Shown in pieces: positions 23,736 through 34,810 of a stretch of DNA of 64,000 nucleotides (positions are counted from its first letter, which is position 1; each line of letters opens with the position of its first letter). The stretch covers positions 1,096,585 to 1,160,584 of the forward strand of contig QXEO01001043.1 of the NCBI GenBank assembly GCA_007115705.1, written 5' to 3'. The notes under the pieces were generated by a model. It saw nothing but the letters and a program-made list of their open reading frames with translations. It was not told the DNA's origin and did not search any database. Source of the stretch: Dactylis glomerata. Its lineage: Eukaryota; Streptophyta; Magnoliopsida; Poales; Poaceae. A program made the position numbers and the translations under genes.

Positions 23736-24440
23736 TCAAGTAACATCAAGTGATGAAGCATCAAGCTCATAATTTGCTCTAAGAATAGAGTCAAAAAGTA
23801 ATTTCTTTATTTTCCTATGGAAGTGTTCCATACCTTTCTTTAGTGGGAATTGATACTTGATAGTGCCTTCCCTCATATCAATGATAGCACCTACAGTTCG
23901 AAGAAAGGGTCTTCCCAAAATAATAGGACATGAAGCATGGCATTCAACGTCCATAATAAGAAAATCAACGGGAACAAGGTTATTGTTAACCACAATAAGA
24001 ACATCATTAATTCTTCCCAAAGGTTTCTTCTTAGCAACATCAGCAATAGGAACATCAAAATAACATTTTTCAAGCGGTGGTAAATCAAGCATGTCATAAA
24101 TCTTTCTAGGCATGATAGAAATACTAGCACCTAGATCACATAAAGCATGGCAATCAAAACCATTAACATGCATATCAATGATGGGTTCCCAACCATCTTC
24201 TAACTTCTTGGGAACAGAGACTTTTTGTTTCAACTTTTCATCCCTAATTTTTATGAGAGCATTGGTAATATGCTTAGTAAAAGCAATATTTAGAGAACTA
24301 GCATTGGGAGTCAAAGCAAGCTTTTGCAAGAACAAAATTACTTCAGATATATTGCAGCCATCAACATCAAAATCATTAAAAGAAGTAGAGCTATCATCTC
24401 CCACACTCCGAAAAATTTCAGCACTCTTTTGAGAAAAATT
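23736..24440 (-). pseudogene. E2 retroviral-type aspartic protease, out of frame with gag
   Basis: The frame has no initiating ATG of its own and appears to be the continuation of gag after a one-base indel in the AAAATTTTT run near 24,436. It contains the aspartic protease active-site motif DLGASIS in the middle of the frame, followed by CPIILGRPFL, the flap/ILG region typical of Ty3-Gypsy proteases. Translation stops at 23736, shortly before the hairpin pair. In active elements the protease matures the Gag polyprotein inside virus-like particles; here the shift would prevent a Gag-Pro fusion unless ribosomes change frame. No reverse transcriptase domain follows. Confidence 0.75.
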
Positions 24441-25777
24441 TTGGCAGTTTTAGGCTTTTTAACACAAGGAGTGGGAGTTTTCTCTACACCAATCAAAGTA
24501 AGAGGATTGCTAGCATTAGGAGCAACATCATTAGAGGTAGTAATGGTACATACCTTCATTTCTCTAGCCATCTCATCTTCTTCCGCTAACAATCTAATAT
24601 TTTCATCAATTCCAACTTGAATAGCATTAGCGGTAGCAAAAACATCGTTCTCTTTCACATCATTAGGCAACACTTTTAATTTCAGAATTTCAACATCATG
24701 AGCAAGGCTATCTACTTTAGAAGCAAGAATATCAATTTTGCCTAACTTTTCCTCAACAGACTTGTTAAAAGCAGTTTGCTTACCGATGAAGTCCTTGAGC
24801 ATTACCTCAAGCTCGGAGGGCGCGGCCCTAGTGTTGTTGTAGGAATTACCATAAGAGTTACCATAACCATTACCATTGGTAGAAGGATACGGCCTATAAT
24901 TGTTACTAGCAAAATTGTTCATATAAGCATTGTGGTTAAAATTATTGTTTCTAATGAAATTCACATCAACATGCTCTTCTTGAGCAACCAGAGAGGCTAA
25001 AGGAACATTATTAGGATCAACATGAGTCCTATCATTAGCAAGCATAGCCATAATAGTATCAATCTTATCATTCAGGGAAGAGGTTTCCTCAACAGAATTT
25101 ACCTTCTTACCTTGTGGAGCTCTCTCGGTGTGCCATTCAGAATAATTTACCATCATGTTGTCGAGTAGCTTTGATGCGGCGCCCAAGGTAAGGGACATAA
25201 ATGTGCCTCCAGCAACTAAATCAAGTAGGTTCCTTGAAGAAAAATTCAGTCCTGCATAAAAAGTTTGGATAATCATCCAAGTAGTCAGTCCATGAGTGGG
25301 GCAATTCTTTATCATAGATTTCATTCTTTCCCAAGCTTGAGCAACATGTTCATTATCAAACTGAGTAAACTTCATAATATTGCTACGCAGAGATATAATC
25401 TTAGCAGGAGGATAGTATCTACCAATAAAAGCATCCTTACACTTAGCCCATGAATCAATACTATTCTTAGTCAAAGACAGCAACCAATCTTTAGCTTTTC
25501 CTCTCAAAGAAAAAGGAAACAACTTGAGCTTAATAATATCACTATCAACATCCTTATATTTCTGCATCTCACATAGCTCAACAAAATTGTTGAGATGAGC
25601 TGCAGCATCTTCAGTACTAGCACCAGAAAATTGCCCTTTCATAACAAGGTTTAATAAAGCAGGCTTAATCTCATAAAAATTTGCAGCAGGAGCAGGTGGT
25701 TTAATAGGAGTGCAGATAAAATCACTATTGTTTGTGCTAGTAAAGTCACACAACTTGGTGTTTTCAGGATTGGCCAT
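24338..25777 (-). pseudogene. E2 gag (capsid) ORF, frameshifted near its 3' end
   Basis: The first ATG (25775-25777) gives MANPENTKLCDFT. The region around residues 40-150 is a typical plant Gypsy retrotransposon gag: LLNLV..GQFSG, HLNNFVELCEMQ, IKLKLFPFSLRGKAKDWL, then FIGRYYPPAK. A later stretch is rich in N, Y and G (near 24840-24900), followed by a coiled-coil-like segment. No CCHC knuckle is seen. Gag forms the particle that packages the RNA. The reading frame changes near 24,436 and the tail to 24338 is out-of-frame sequence. The gag remnant at 32584 is a distant relative. Confidence 0.8.
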
Positions 25778-25942
25778 TTTAGCAAAACGAAAGTAAACAA
25801 GTAAAAACAACTACCAAGGATTCTAATTTTTTTGGGTTTTTGATATAAAACGATGCAGGCAAAATAAATAAAGTAAAGCAAAACAATAACAAAGTAAAGG
25901 ATGTGCGTGCGAAAACTCCCCTCGCAGAAGTCTTCTACTTCC

Positions 25943-25960
25943 TCCCCGGCAACGGCGCCA
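25943..25960 (-). other. Primer binding site of E2, complementary to tRNA-Asp
   Basis: The plus strand reads TCCCCGGCAACGGCGCCA, the tRNA-Asp 3' end itself, so the minus-strand element carries its complement. It lies 10 bp from the LTR edge at 25971. Confidence 0.85.
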
Positions 25961-25970
25961 GAAAAGAAGC

Positions 25971-27654
25971 TGCTGCGTTTGGTTGACGTGGGAGCAGACG
26001 GTCCTTGTGCGTGGTGAATAACCAGCCCATTGGGAACCCCAAGAGGAAGGTATGATGAGTATAGCAGCTAGTTTTCCCTCAGTTAAGAAACCAAGGTTTA
26101 TCGTTCTTGGAGAGGAGAGACAAACGACTGAAGGTGATGCGTGCTAGCTTGCGACAGCTTCGGACAATTATATATGGCGCCTCGTCCAAGCTTTGCTTGC
26201 TAGCTGCAACGCGGAACCTGCACACAAACAACCAAGTACTTTGTTCCCAACTTGTGATGTGGTTGTCAATCTCACCGGTTTGCTTGAAACAAAGGTTATG
26301 AGCGTATCGAGTGGAAAACAATAAAGTATGCAAATAAAGTAAACAATGCGAGTAAAGTAAACAATGCGAGTAAAGTAAACAGGTGATAGCAATATGATGG
26401 AAATAGGACCGGGGTCCACAGTTCACTAGTGGTGTCTCTCCATAAGATAAATAACACATGCTGGGTAAACAAATTACAGTTGGGCAATTGATAGAATAGA
26501 GATAAACGTGATATGTCAAGAAGATCACTATGAGATTTACTCTGGGCATTACAACAAAATACATAGACCGCCATCCAACTGCATCTATGACTAATAATCC
26601 ACTTGTGGCGAATCAATCCGAGAACTCCACAAGTATTAAGTTGCGAACAACAGATAATTGCATTAAGCAAAGTGTGTAATGTAAACAAAGCATATGCCCT
26701 TGAGCATATGAATGTTGTTTTCTCCCTAGTAGCAACAGCACATCTACAACCTTAGAGGTTTCTGTCACTCCCCCAGATTAAATAGAGGCATGAACCCACT
26801 ATCGAGCATAAATACCCCCTCTTGGAGTCACTAGCAACTACTCGGCCAAGATAGCTACTAACAATGGAGAGCATGCAAGATCATAAACAACATAGAGATA
26901 AGAAAAGATAATATTCAGTACAACAACTTAATCATAAACACCAATATTCATCGGATCCCAACAAACCAAACATGTAGAATTACATAACGGTTATCTCAAT
27001 CATGTAGGGCAGCTCATGAGATCAAAACATGAAGCACATGGTGGAGGAGACAACCATCTAGCTACTGCTATGGACCCATAGTCCAAGGTAGACTACTTAC
27101 TCATTGCTCTGGAGGCAAGCATGGCGATGAAGAAGACCTCCGGTGGCGATTCCCCTCTCCGGCAGGGTGCCGGGAAGAGCTTCTGGACCCTCCCGATCTT
27201 TGGGTCGACGGCGGCGGCGGATCGCGATGTGTTCTGGAAAATTGATCGGGTACTTAGGTTTTTTCCGTCGGGGGGTCTTTATAGGCGAAGGGGCGATGTT
27301 AGAGGAGGGACCAGGCGGCCTCACGCCAGGCTCGCGCGGCCAGGCCCCTGGCCACGCCGCCCTGGCGTGTGGGCCCCTGGTGGCCCACCTCCTACTCTCC
27401 TTCGGATCTCTGGAAGCTTCCGGGTAAAATAAGACTTCAGGAACTTGTTTTGTCCAATTCCGAGAATATTTCCTGTGTATCACTTCTGAAACACAAAAAC
27501 AGCAGAAAACAGGAAACTGGCACTGTGGCGACGTGTTAATAGGTTAGTTCCGGAAAATGCATAAAAGTGCCACGAAGTGTAACGAAACAATAGGCAAATG
27601 GTGTAAAAGCAAGCATGGAGCATCAAAAATTATAGATACGTTGGAGACGTATCA
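25971..27654 (-). repeat. E2 LTR, right copy (5' LTR of the element)
   Basis: This 1.68-kb LTR is highly similar to 19132-20797. One clear difference is an extra copy of a short AAACAATGCGAGTAAAGT unit near 26340-26375. It ends GAGACGTATCA and is followed by ATGCC. Confidence 0.88.
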
Positions 27655-27911
27655 ATGCCCAAGCCAATGATCCGAGTGGTAATGATGATCGGTGCCTTTC
27701 TGCTAGTTCCCCCTCCATGTTCCTTTTGGAGGTGAGTTTTCTACGAGTTATGGTGTCTCTAAATGTCGGATCTCCTATCTGTTTGCATGGGGTGAAAGTA
27801 TTTGACCAGGCGGTGCGGCTGACATATGGTACGGCCAGGCGGTACGAGCGGGCTACAGTCGTACCACTGGTCGACAAAGCTTTCTGTCGCTTGGTTTTGT
27901 GGCTGGCTTCA
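27655..27911. other. Short host segment without a recognised gene
   Basis: These 257 bp separate E2 from the second long solo LTR. A minus-strand open frame crosses them, but it resembles nothing I know and runs into the E2 LTR. It may be a fragment of the sequence into which both elements inserted. Confidence 0.4.
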
Positions 27912-28336
27912 TGTAACACCCTACTTTTGGGAAACCCTAATTGAATAAAATTGATAGGTGTTATTTATGAAGTGAGTGCCTAATTCTTTTTCAAACTTCT
28001 GTTTGTTTGACCATACGCTTGGGTGCCAAAAAAAAATTGTGAATGTGTGTGTGCATCAAACTAGGAACCCTAGGGACATCAAAACTTCCATCCATATGAT
28101 GTACCCATTTATTTAAAATCTTTATTTTCCCACATTATGGAAATTAGGAACTACTCAAAAAACTCATCCCCTTTTTTCCAAAATCTTCAAATTTTTAGCA
28201 GATGACACTTTTTGTTATTCTGAAAACTTGTGCACCATCACCACCCCCTTTATGTGTATTTTCAAGATTTTCCAAAAAAATATTTGGAGCAAAGGAACCA
28301 TGGCCATGCATCACCAATCCCTCTCTTTCTCTTCTT

Positions 28337-28396
<60 letters not shown>

Positions 28397-31300
28397 CTCT
28401 TGCAAACCAACCAAAAGGAGAAAGAAATCTCCTTGCTAGCCCACTGCCCTCTCTCTGCATCATGTGCACTGTACAAACCCCCCATCCCCTTGTCTGTTTC
28501 GGTTGGACTCGAGGGGGAAGCTGGAACCCGAGGCAAACTCTTCCCTCTATCTAAACCCCTCACTCTCTCTCCCCCTTCGATCCTACCCCCAACTGGTGAT
28601 CGCCGCCCATCCCTGCTGGCGTCGATGACCCCACCCTCTAGCGGCCTAGCTAAACCTACCCCTCCTTCGCTCTCCCTCTCACCGTGCGCGCCCAAGGAAT
28701 ACCAGTGTGGTCAGAGCAACACCGACCACGCCAGGCGCTGTCACCTCACCACCCCACTGCCCTCCACCCCAGCAAACCAATCCATGAGCTACCCTAGCCC
28801 CAGCACCTCTCCACGTCACCCCCTTGTATTGCCCACTGGACTCGACTACGCTGCCCAGCACGCTGTGGGCACCCTCCATGTTCCCGTGCACACACGCACA
28901 CTCTCGTGCCGCACCGCACACACATGGACACGACATCGTGCGCATGACACTGTGCCACCCTTGCCTTGCCCTTTGGTGCACCGAGATGGCCCCGACCCGC
29001 ACCAGATCTCACACACACTAACTGAAACCGCCACCCTTCCGACCGAGGCAGCAAGCCACCAACGCCACCGACCACACCCCTAGACTCAGCTCACCGTGCC
29101 GCCCCAGAGCACCGCCCCTCTTAGCCAATTGCTTCCGACAAGACCATCGTGGTCCGAGCCCATCTCGTAAGTATAAAGCCCCTGGCCAACCTGGGAGCTC
29201 CGGTTCTCCGCTCATTTACCCCCCACTCCACTCCCCTTCTTCTGCAGAGAACTTCTCCCATGGAGTCACTCCCTCTCCGCCACCAGTGAGCTCGAGAGCT
29301 CTGATAGATCATCGGCAAGCCGGTGAAGGTTGTCGTCGATCTAGACCGCCATTCTGCTGCCTCTATGCATATCGTTCTTCCTCTCCTCGAGGATAATCTC
29401 ACCCCGCATCTCGTTTGCCTTGCAGAGGCCTGCAGACGTCGCCATCGCCACCACTTGTCGGAGAGCACTTCGGCGACCTCGACATCGACCTGAGCACCAT
29501 GGCCCCTGCATGCAAGCCAGATTGACCCAGACTTCTTCATAAGCCTCTCCGCCGCCGATCTACCTCTAGCCCTCCATCGGAGAGCCTCTAGTGAGCACGT
29601 CCTCATGAAACCCTAGCCGACGAGGCCGTGTCACGCGTGCATGCGCGGCGTCGCAAGGAAGACGACGCCAGGGCCATCCGATCTAAATTGGACGGTGGCA
29701 TACCCATTCGGTTAAGTCGGACCTCGAGCAGGCCGCCGGATCTGGGCTGGCCCAGCACGGCTCCGCCCAGATCTGCTGCTCTGGCCCAATACTTTTTTCT
29801 ACGGAATATTGTTTGTTTAGAAATTGCTGCTAGATTGAAAATTCCATAGAAATTAATCCGGTGACCCAAATCTTGTATTCCAAATTTCTATGTGTTCCTT
29901 GAAGTGTTATCTATCCATTAGTCCTGCATGCATGATTTTTAGATCCCTATAAAATATCTGAGAATTAAATTGTGTAGATCTAGTGGTTTTCATTCAAAAA
30001 TCCAAATCTGAATGTTTGTGTGTTGAAATTGAATTATTCCAATTTTCTCTGATTCCTTGATGTATTGTTCTGCATAAGGAACTTGTTTTGCTATTTAGGA
30101 GATATATTTTTCCTGCAATAATTAATTTGGTGTTAATGATAAATGGCATTGTTTGATTTCTTGTTTCTATTAGGAATAATATTTTGGAGTGATTCAAACT
30201 CCTCTGTGTCATGTATTACTGTACCCTTCCATTTTGACCTCTGGTAGAATTTTAGGAATTACAGAGAATATCTAGGAATTTTTTGCCTATCTAGTGTTAT
30301 TTGAGACTAGAAAAATCATTATAAATCAACCCTAACTTATTTTGGAGTGAATCCAATTGGGTGAGTTTCAAAAACTTGTTATCTTTCTGGTGCTATGCTG
30401 GTTGTAAATCTTGATCAAGTCTTGATACCTGCAAGGTTCTTGTGTTGCACATAGGGTTTATTTGCTCTTAGAATTGCTTTTCTTGTTAATAAATAACTTT
30501 ACTTTTAAAAGATGAAGAATATAAAATTGTTAGTTTCTGATCTTATTGATTATGAAATGCTATTTTGGTGTGGTTGTGATCTTTGTATGCATGTGTGCTC
30601 ATTGTGTGCCATTTTACTTTCCGGCGATAGAATCGAACGACGAGTGTGCCGAGGAGGGGGAGGTCTACGAGTATCAAGAAGAGGAGGACTAGGGACAAGC
30701 CACTCAAGTCAAGCCATCTACTTGTTGCATATCTGAATCCTAATAATACTCATTGCATTACTTTTACTATTGTTTATCAATATGCATTGTTTTCATATTG
30801 CTATTGTTTCTTAAATAGCAATGGTTGGCAACTTAGCCTCACAAGTGGATTATTATCATCCTTAGGGATGACACCCCTTGACACCTATCCAACACCCCTA
30901 TAGTAGTGGCTTGATGGTTAGCATTGAGGCCTTTGGAAAACTTGTAGTGGAGCCTAAAATTCTAGGATGGGAACACTCAAAGAAAATTTTGAAAATTCTT
31001 TTCAAAAACATTGGAGTAGTATTCTACTCCACTTAAATGTTTTCAGAAATGGATTTGTATAAATGGAGTTGGAAAGGAGAAAAAGGAGCTGGTGGTTTTA
31101 TAAAAAGACACTGGTGGTTCTTTGTAGTCGCTCAGAACAATTAACCTGTGCAACCACATTACCCCGGTATGGGATGTGGCTTAGTCCGAAGTTTATCTTC
31201 CTTAGTGCGGGGAGTCTCACACTATATAAGGGTCTGTAGGATCCCGGAATCTGGGTTGCCGCAAAGTCATGGGCAATAGTAAATCGGGATCCTTCGGGAT

Positions 31301-32366
31301 TTATCCGGAAGACACTTGGGTTCTCCCGCCGTGGCACTGGAGCTACTCTCACTAGAGGTAGGCTGCCAGGGTTTGCCGGGGAGGAAAACTCCACAGGGCA
31401 GGCACCCGTACTAAGGAAGGTAGATGGAAGACTCAGTTCGATTATCCGAACCCCGCATACTCGTGTATGACGGTCTGTGGTGGCATCCCAGCAGATTTAT
31501 TGAATCTTGTGGGTAAAGTGTACAACCTCTGCAGAGTGTAAACCTATTCGAATAGCTGAGTCCTCAGTCATGGACGGTTGGAAAGATCACTACATTGCCC
31601 AATGTTGGTTTTGGTTTTATAAAATGATTTCAGAAAAATGGAGAAGGGTGCCGGCCGGAGTACTCGGAGGGTACTGCCGTGGCATGAGAGAAGTTCGGAT
31701 TACTTGGAGGGTACTGCCGAGGAGTTGGGATCTGGTCATGTCTGATTGACCAGGGTTCTCGGGTTTCATAAAAGTGTTTCCCCCTTTCCTAGAGAGTTTT
31801 ACTAAAAATGTTTTCTAAAAAATGTTTTCTAAAAAATGTTTTCAACAAAGATATAGAGATGTCGTGGGACATGCTATATCGACAAGAGAAACTTGATAGA
31901 TAGGGTAAACTAGTGTAGAGCCTCTCCTTGCCACAACCGAATTGCATTCTCGGTATTCTTTCCTAGATGGTTTGCGAGTACAATTCCAAAATGTACTCAC
32001 GGCTTTGTCCCTGGCTATTAACTTGGCCCGACTATGGAGACGACTATGAGGAGGACGACGGTGGTTTCGATGACACCGGTGCGAACTAGGAATCGTCTCC
32101 CGGTCAGTCGCATGTAGGGTAGTAGGCCTGACTCGGGTCGGCTATGCTACTTATGCCTCCGCTGCTACTGAATAAGAGTGTGTGTGATCATGCCCTGCGT
32201 GGCATTCGAACTCAGCCAAGTGGCTATGTAAGACTATTCGAACTCGTTATGTAATGGATGATGTACTTTGAATGCTAACTCTATTATGTGGATTCACAAC
32301 GGTCTTCCTAGAATCGTGAATTGTATGCATAACGGGTATCCCGGGTGGTAAGCCGGGGTCCCCACA
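27912..32366 (+). mobile_element. Solo LTR, 4.5 kb, related to the one at 4637 but in opposite orientation
   Basis: The segment starts TGTAACACCC and ends GTCCCCACA. The flanks CTTCA (27907-27911) and CTTCC (32367-32371) look like a 5-bp TSD with one substitution. A plus-strand TATA box (GTATAAAG) is at 29171. Around 31510-32030 it carries, in reverse order, the blocks found at 4930-5320: CCTCTGCAGAG, TATTCGAATAG, GGTTTGCGAGTAC and CTGGCTATTAACTTGGCC. It lacks a second LTR, primer binding site or coding domains. A (CT)n tract lies at 28342-28390. The 293-aa open frame from 28202 is low-complexity LTR sequence. Confidence 0.72.
28342..28390. repeat. (CT)n microsatellite
   Basis: About 24 CT units lie in the GC/CT-rich part of the solo LTR upstream of its TATA box. 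Confidence 0.95.
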
Positions 32367-32583
32367 CTTCCTCCTAGGTGTGAGATTAATTGTAATTATG
32401 AATTTAATGGCCTTCAATCAACATATTTCTATCCAAAAGTGAGGATTCCATTGATTGTGTCCATCAATACCTTTTGTTCCGTGATCCTATTGAAAATTAA
32501 CACAAAAGGTGCGCGCGAACGTGATAAAATACCAACATCTTAATACAACTAATGCAAAAACGATAAGTAAAAATGCTTAAGAA

Positions 32584-32913
32584 ATGCACTCATCAATGAG
32601 AGACATGACAACAAAGCTTTGTGACTATACCAATGTCCTAAATGCTAAGTTCATTGCTAAACCCATTACTTCTCCTGAGATATCTGCTAAGTCCTTTGAA
32701 GTTAGTCCTGGATTGCTAAATCTTATATACAAGGATCAGTTTGGTGATAGTGCTGGTAAGGGTGCTTCCATACATCTTTATGATTTTTGTGAGATATGTA
32801 ATATGCAAAAATTTAAAAATATTGATAACTCCATTGTGAAACTAAAATTGTCCCCCTTTTCATTAGGGGAAAAGCTAAGGAATGATTGTTGTCTTTACCT
32901 AACGGTAGCATAA
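32584..32913 (+). pseudogene. Decayed Gypsy gag fragment
   Basis: The 109-residue frame matches the N-terminal gag of E2 in order and spacing: TKLCDYT, then SPGLLNLIYKDQF, HLYDFCEICNMQ and IVKLKLSPFSLG. It then loses the RGKAKDWL continuation, with stops following. It is much more diverged than E2 and belongs to an older Gypsy element whose LTRs are not apparent. The solo LTR at 27912-32366 ends about 215 bp upstream, and a LINE insertion interrupts the remnant at 32967. Confidence 0.65.
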
Positions 32914-32966
32914 ACTCTTGGGATAAAACCAATTAAGTATATCCTTTTCATTCAAAAGATACCACC

Positions 32967-33530
32967 GTAGGAACATACATGCAAACCAGAATTTGGCTCT
33001 AGTTGTTCCAAGCATTCGCTGGACTGCTCCAATGCAAGGTATGCTAAAACTGAATTTTGTTGCTTCTTTTGTCCAGGAAACAAATGAAGCTACGATGGGT
33101 GCCAGATTATTCGGGAGATGTGATCTGTTCAATGTCCGATCAGCTCACTAGCTGTAGTGAAGCCGAGGAAGCTGAGGCAAAAGCTCTCTTAAGGTGCCTT
33201 TCAAACTGTACGATGCAGGGCATATATCCTACAGAAGTTGAAACTGATTGCGCAGCTGTGTTTTATGCCGTCAATGCTGGGCATCAAAATCTGTCAAAGC
33301 TCTGCTATATTTACAGGGAGATCGATCGGATCAGGAGAAATGATTTTAATTTTTCTTTGTCTTTAGTTAAAAGAGATTGTAATACTGCCGCTCATGAGCT
33401 AGCGAAACTGGCTAAGGTCGAGGGTTCTGTAGGCTTATGGTTCTCTGTGTGCCTGAACAGATCAGACCCTCTGTCTGGAAAGATTGTAACAAGCTATTGA
33501 TTGAATGAAATCTTTTTTAGCGTAAAAAAA
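32967..33530 (+). mobile_element. 5'-truncated LINE with poly-A end and 30-bp target duplication
   Basis: A 564-bp insert ends in a short A run (33524-33530). It is flanked by a 30-bp direct repeat (32937-32966 and 33531-33560) with a single mismatch, beginning GTATATCC and ending TACCACC. This is the signature of target-primed LINE insertion, although 30 bp is long for a LINE duplication. The insert codes for a C-terminal RNase H-like domain. Confidence 0.8.
33084..33500 (+). pseudogene. RNase H-like (RVT_3) domain, C-terminal end of a LINE ORF2
   Basis: The open frame encodes about 138 residues with landmarks of the plant LINE RNase H domain: SEAEEAEAKALLRCL (the acidic Glu), VETDCAAV (acidic Asp), and KRDCNTAAHELAKLA near the end, which corresponds to the conserved R..N..AH.LA segment. 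The upstream part of the domain with the first catalytic Asp is degenerate, and the reverse transcriptase is absent because of 5' truncation. It is not a host gene: it lies inside an insert with a target duplication and poly-A end. In active LINEs the domain removes RNA from RNA-DNA hybrids. Confidence 0.7.
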
Positions 33531-33560
33531 GTATATCCTTTTCATTAAAAAGATACCACC

Positions 33561-34064
33561 ATGTTATTTCATGCACGTTCTTATTAAGACGTGTATTCAC
33601 GATTCTCCTACTCCTGCTATTATTTTTTCCTATCTCCTTGATTATTTTATGACTAAATGGGTGAGATATATTTAATATCGATTTTATTCCCAACACATTA
33701 ATTTTAGGATGCCATGGTAGTTTCTATATGCTATTGATGGAGTTCAACAGTTATGCTTTACAAGAAATAATTAGTAAAACAGACAATAAGACATGAGATC
33801 CAACAAATCATAGTTATTGTAAGATATGTTTGGAGACCATTCTTCACATGTCCAACCCAAGTGGAATAGTACTCTGTATGGAGTATTAGGTTTGTTAACA
33901 CAATGTTTTGATCAAGAATTACTTCAGTGATCAGCATATGTGATATAAAATCACAATTATTATTTAAGTACTTTTGAAACAACCTACGTATGAGGCATAT
34001 CTTATATCAGTAGTATAAAAATGCACCCTGCTAAGTGCTAACCTTGTGGCATACGAGGTTATCA
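33561..34064. other. AT-rich intergenic sequence, nothing recognised
   Basis: Beyond decayed traces of the interrupted gag element at its left edge, no ORF, transposon terminus or RNA gene is visible. Confidence 0.5.
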
Positions 34065-34073
34065 ACCAAAAAA

Positions 34074-34411
34074 GAACAAAGTCCGCTTTTCCCCCTTATA
34101 CTTTTCACATGGTTCATGTTTGCCCCCCCCCCCCCCCCAAACTTTTCTTGGCTCACTAAACCCCCCTAAACTATCACTAATGGTCCATGTTACACCCTTA
34201 ATTTAGGATTTTACTCAGCCAAACAGTGGGCTTATGACCGTATCTTCGCAAATCTGCAATTAGTCGCATACAAACACATGACCATGACTAATATGAGCCA
34301 AATATAATGGGTTATATTTGTTGTTTAGGGGGGTTTATTGAGCCAAGTAAAAGTTTAGGGGGGGAATATGAGCCAAGTGAAAAGTTTAGGGGGCAAAAAC
34401 AGACTTTGTTC
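34074..34411. mobile_element. Foldback MITE with 9-bp target duplication
   Basis: A 338-bp element has terminal inverted repeats that begin GAACAAAGTC and continue imperfectly for about 100 bp per arm, with repeated AAACTTTT and GGCTCA blocks. It is flanked by the exact direct repeat ACCAAAAAA (34065-34073 and 34412-34420). A 9-bp duplication fits Mutator-type transposition. A C-homopolymer lies near 34123-34138. It lies about 400 bp from the start codon of the next gene. Confidence 0.78.
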
Positions 34412-34420
34412 ACCAAAAAA

Positions 34421-34810
34421 TACGCCCTGCTACTGGAAGAGGAAAAGTACTCTCTCCAACCACTAATACATATCGCTAATATAAATGTATCTAGAAATAT
34501 TTATAAATATTGGTCGAAGACTCATAGGAAATATATTTATAAATACTTTTTAAAAAGATGATATAAAAGAAAAATCCAAGCAACGTCTGCTCCTGTATCC
34601 TAGATTTCTGTTCCCCTTCTGCTCCAATCCCAGCCCACCACGGAATCCCATTCCTGGTTCCTTCCTTCTCCCCACACTCCTCGCCCCCGCACCTCGTCCC
34701 CTCCTCCTCCCCCTCCCCCCCGTGCGCCTCGCGGGGGCCTAGGGTTTGCCCTCCGTCCCCGCACCTCCGCGGCGAGTCCGGACGCGCAGGGCCCCGCCGC
34801 TGCGGATGCT
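34421..34810 (+). promoter_or_regulatory. Upstream region and 5' UTR of the clamp-domain gene
   Basis: From about 34600 the sequence turns GC- and CT-rich with runs of CTCC and CCTCCTCC, typical of a grass 5' leader, and leads to the ATG at 34811. The AT-rich part before it (34441-34561) resembles a decayed Stowaway left end. No convincing TATA box was found, so the start site is uncertain. Confidence 0.45.

Larger units (their letters stand above)
19132..27654 (-). mobile_element. E2: complete Sabrina/WHAM-like Gypsy element with gag-protease only
   Basis: Both LTRs are present (19132-20797 and 25971-27654), both run TG...CA, and both end in the GAGACGTATCA terminus of the family. The flanks AAGCC (19127-19131) and ATGCC (27655-27659) look like a 5-bp TSD with one substitution. 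Reading on the minus strand, the order is LTR, tRNA-Asp primer binding site (25943-25960), gag, protease, hairpin pair, noncoding region, polypurine tract, LTR. No reverse transcriptase, RNase H or integrase follows the protease, and about 2.9 kb of noncoding sequence fills the space. Confidence 0.88.

Noticed and set aside
28202..29083. 293-codon open frame with Ser/Leu- and Pro-rich sequence
   Set aside because: It runs through a (CT)n tract and CCC-rich LTR sequence; low complexity and no domain. It is upstream of the LTR TATA box.
34441..34561. Possible Stowaway MITE starting TACTCTCTCC
   Set aside because: Only the left end resembles Stowaway; no matching right terminus or TA duplication was found.
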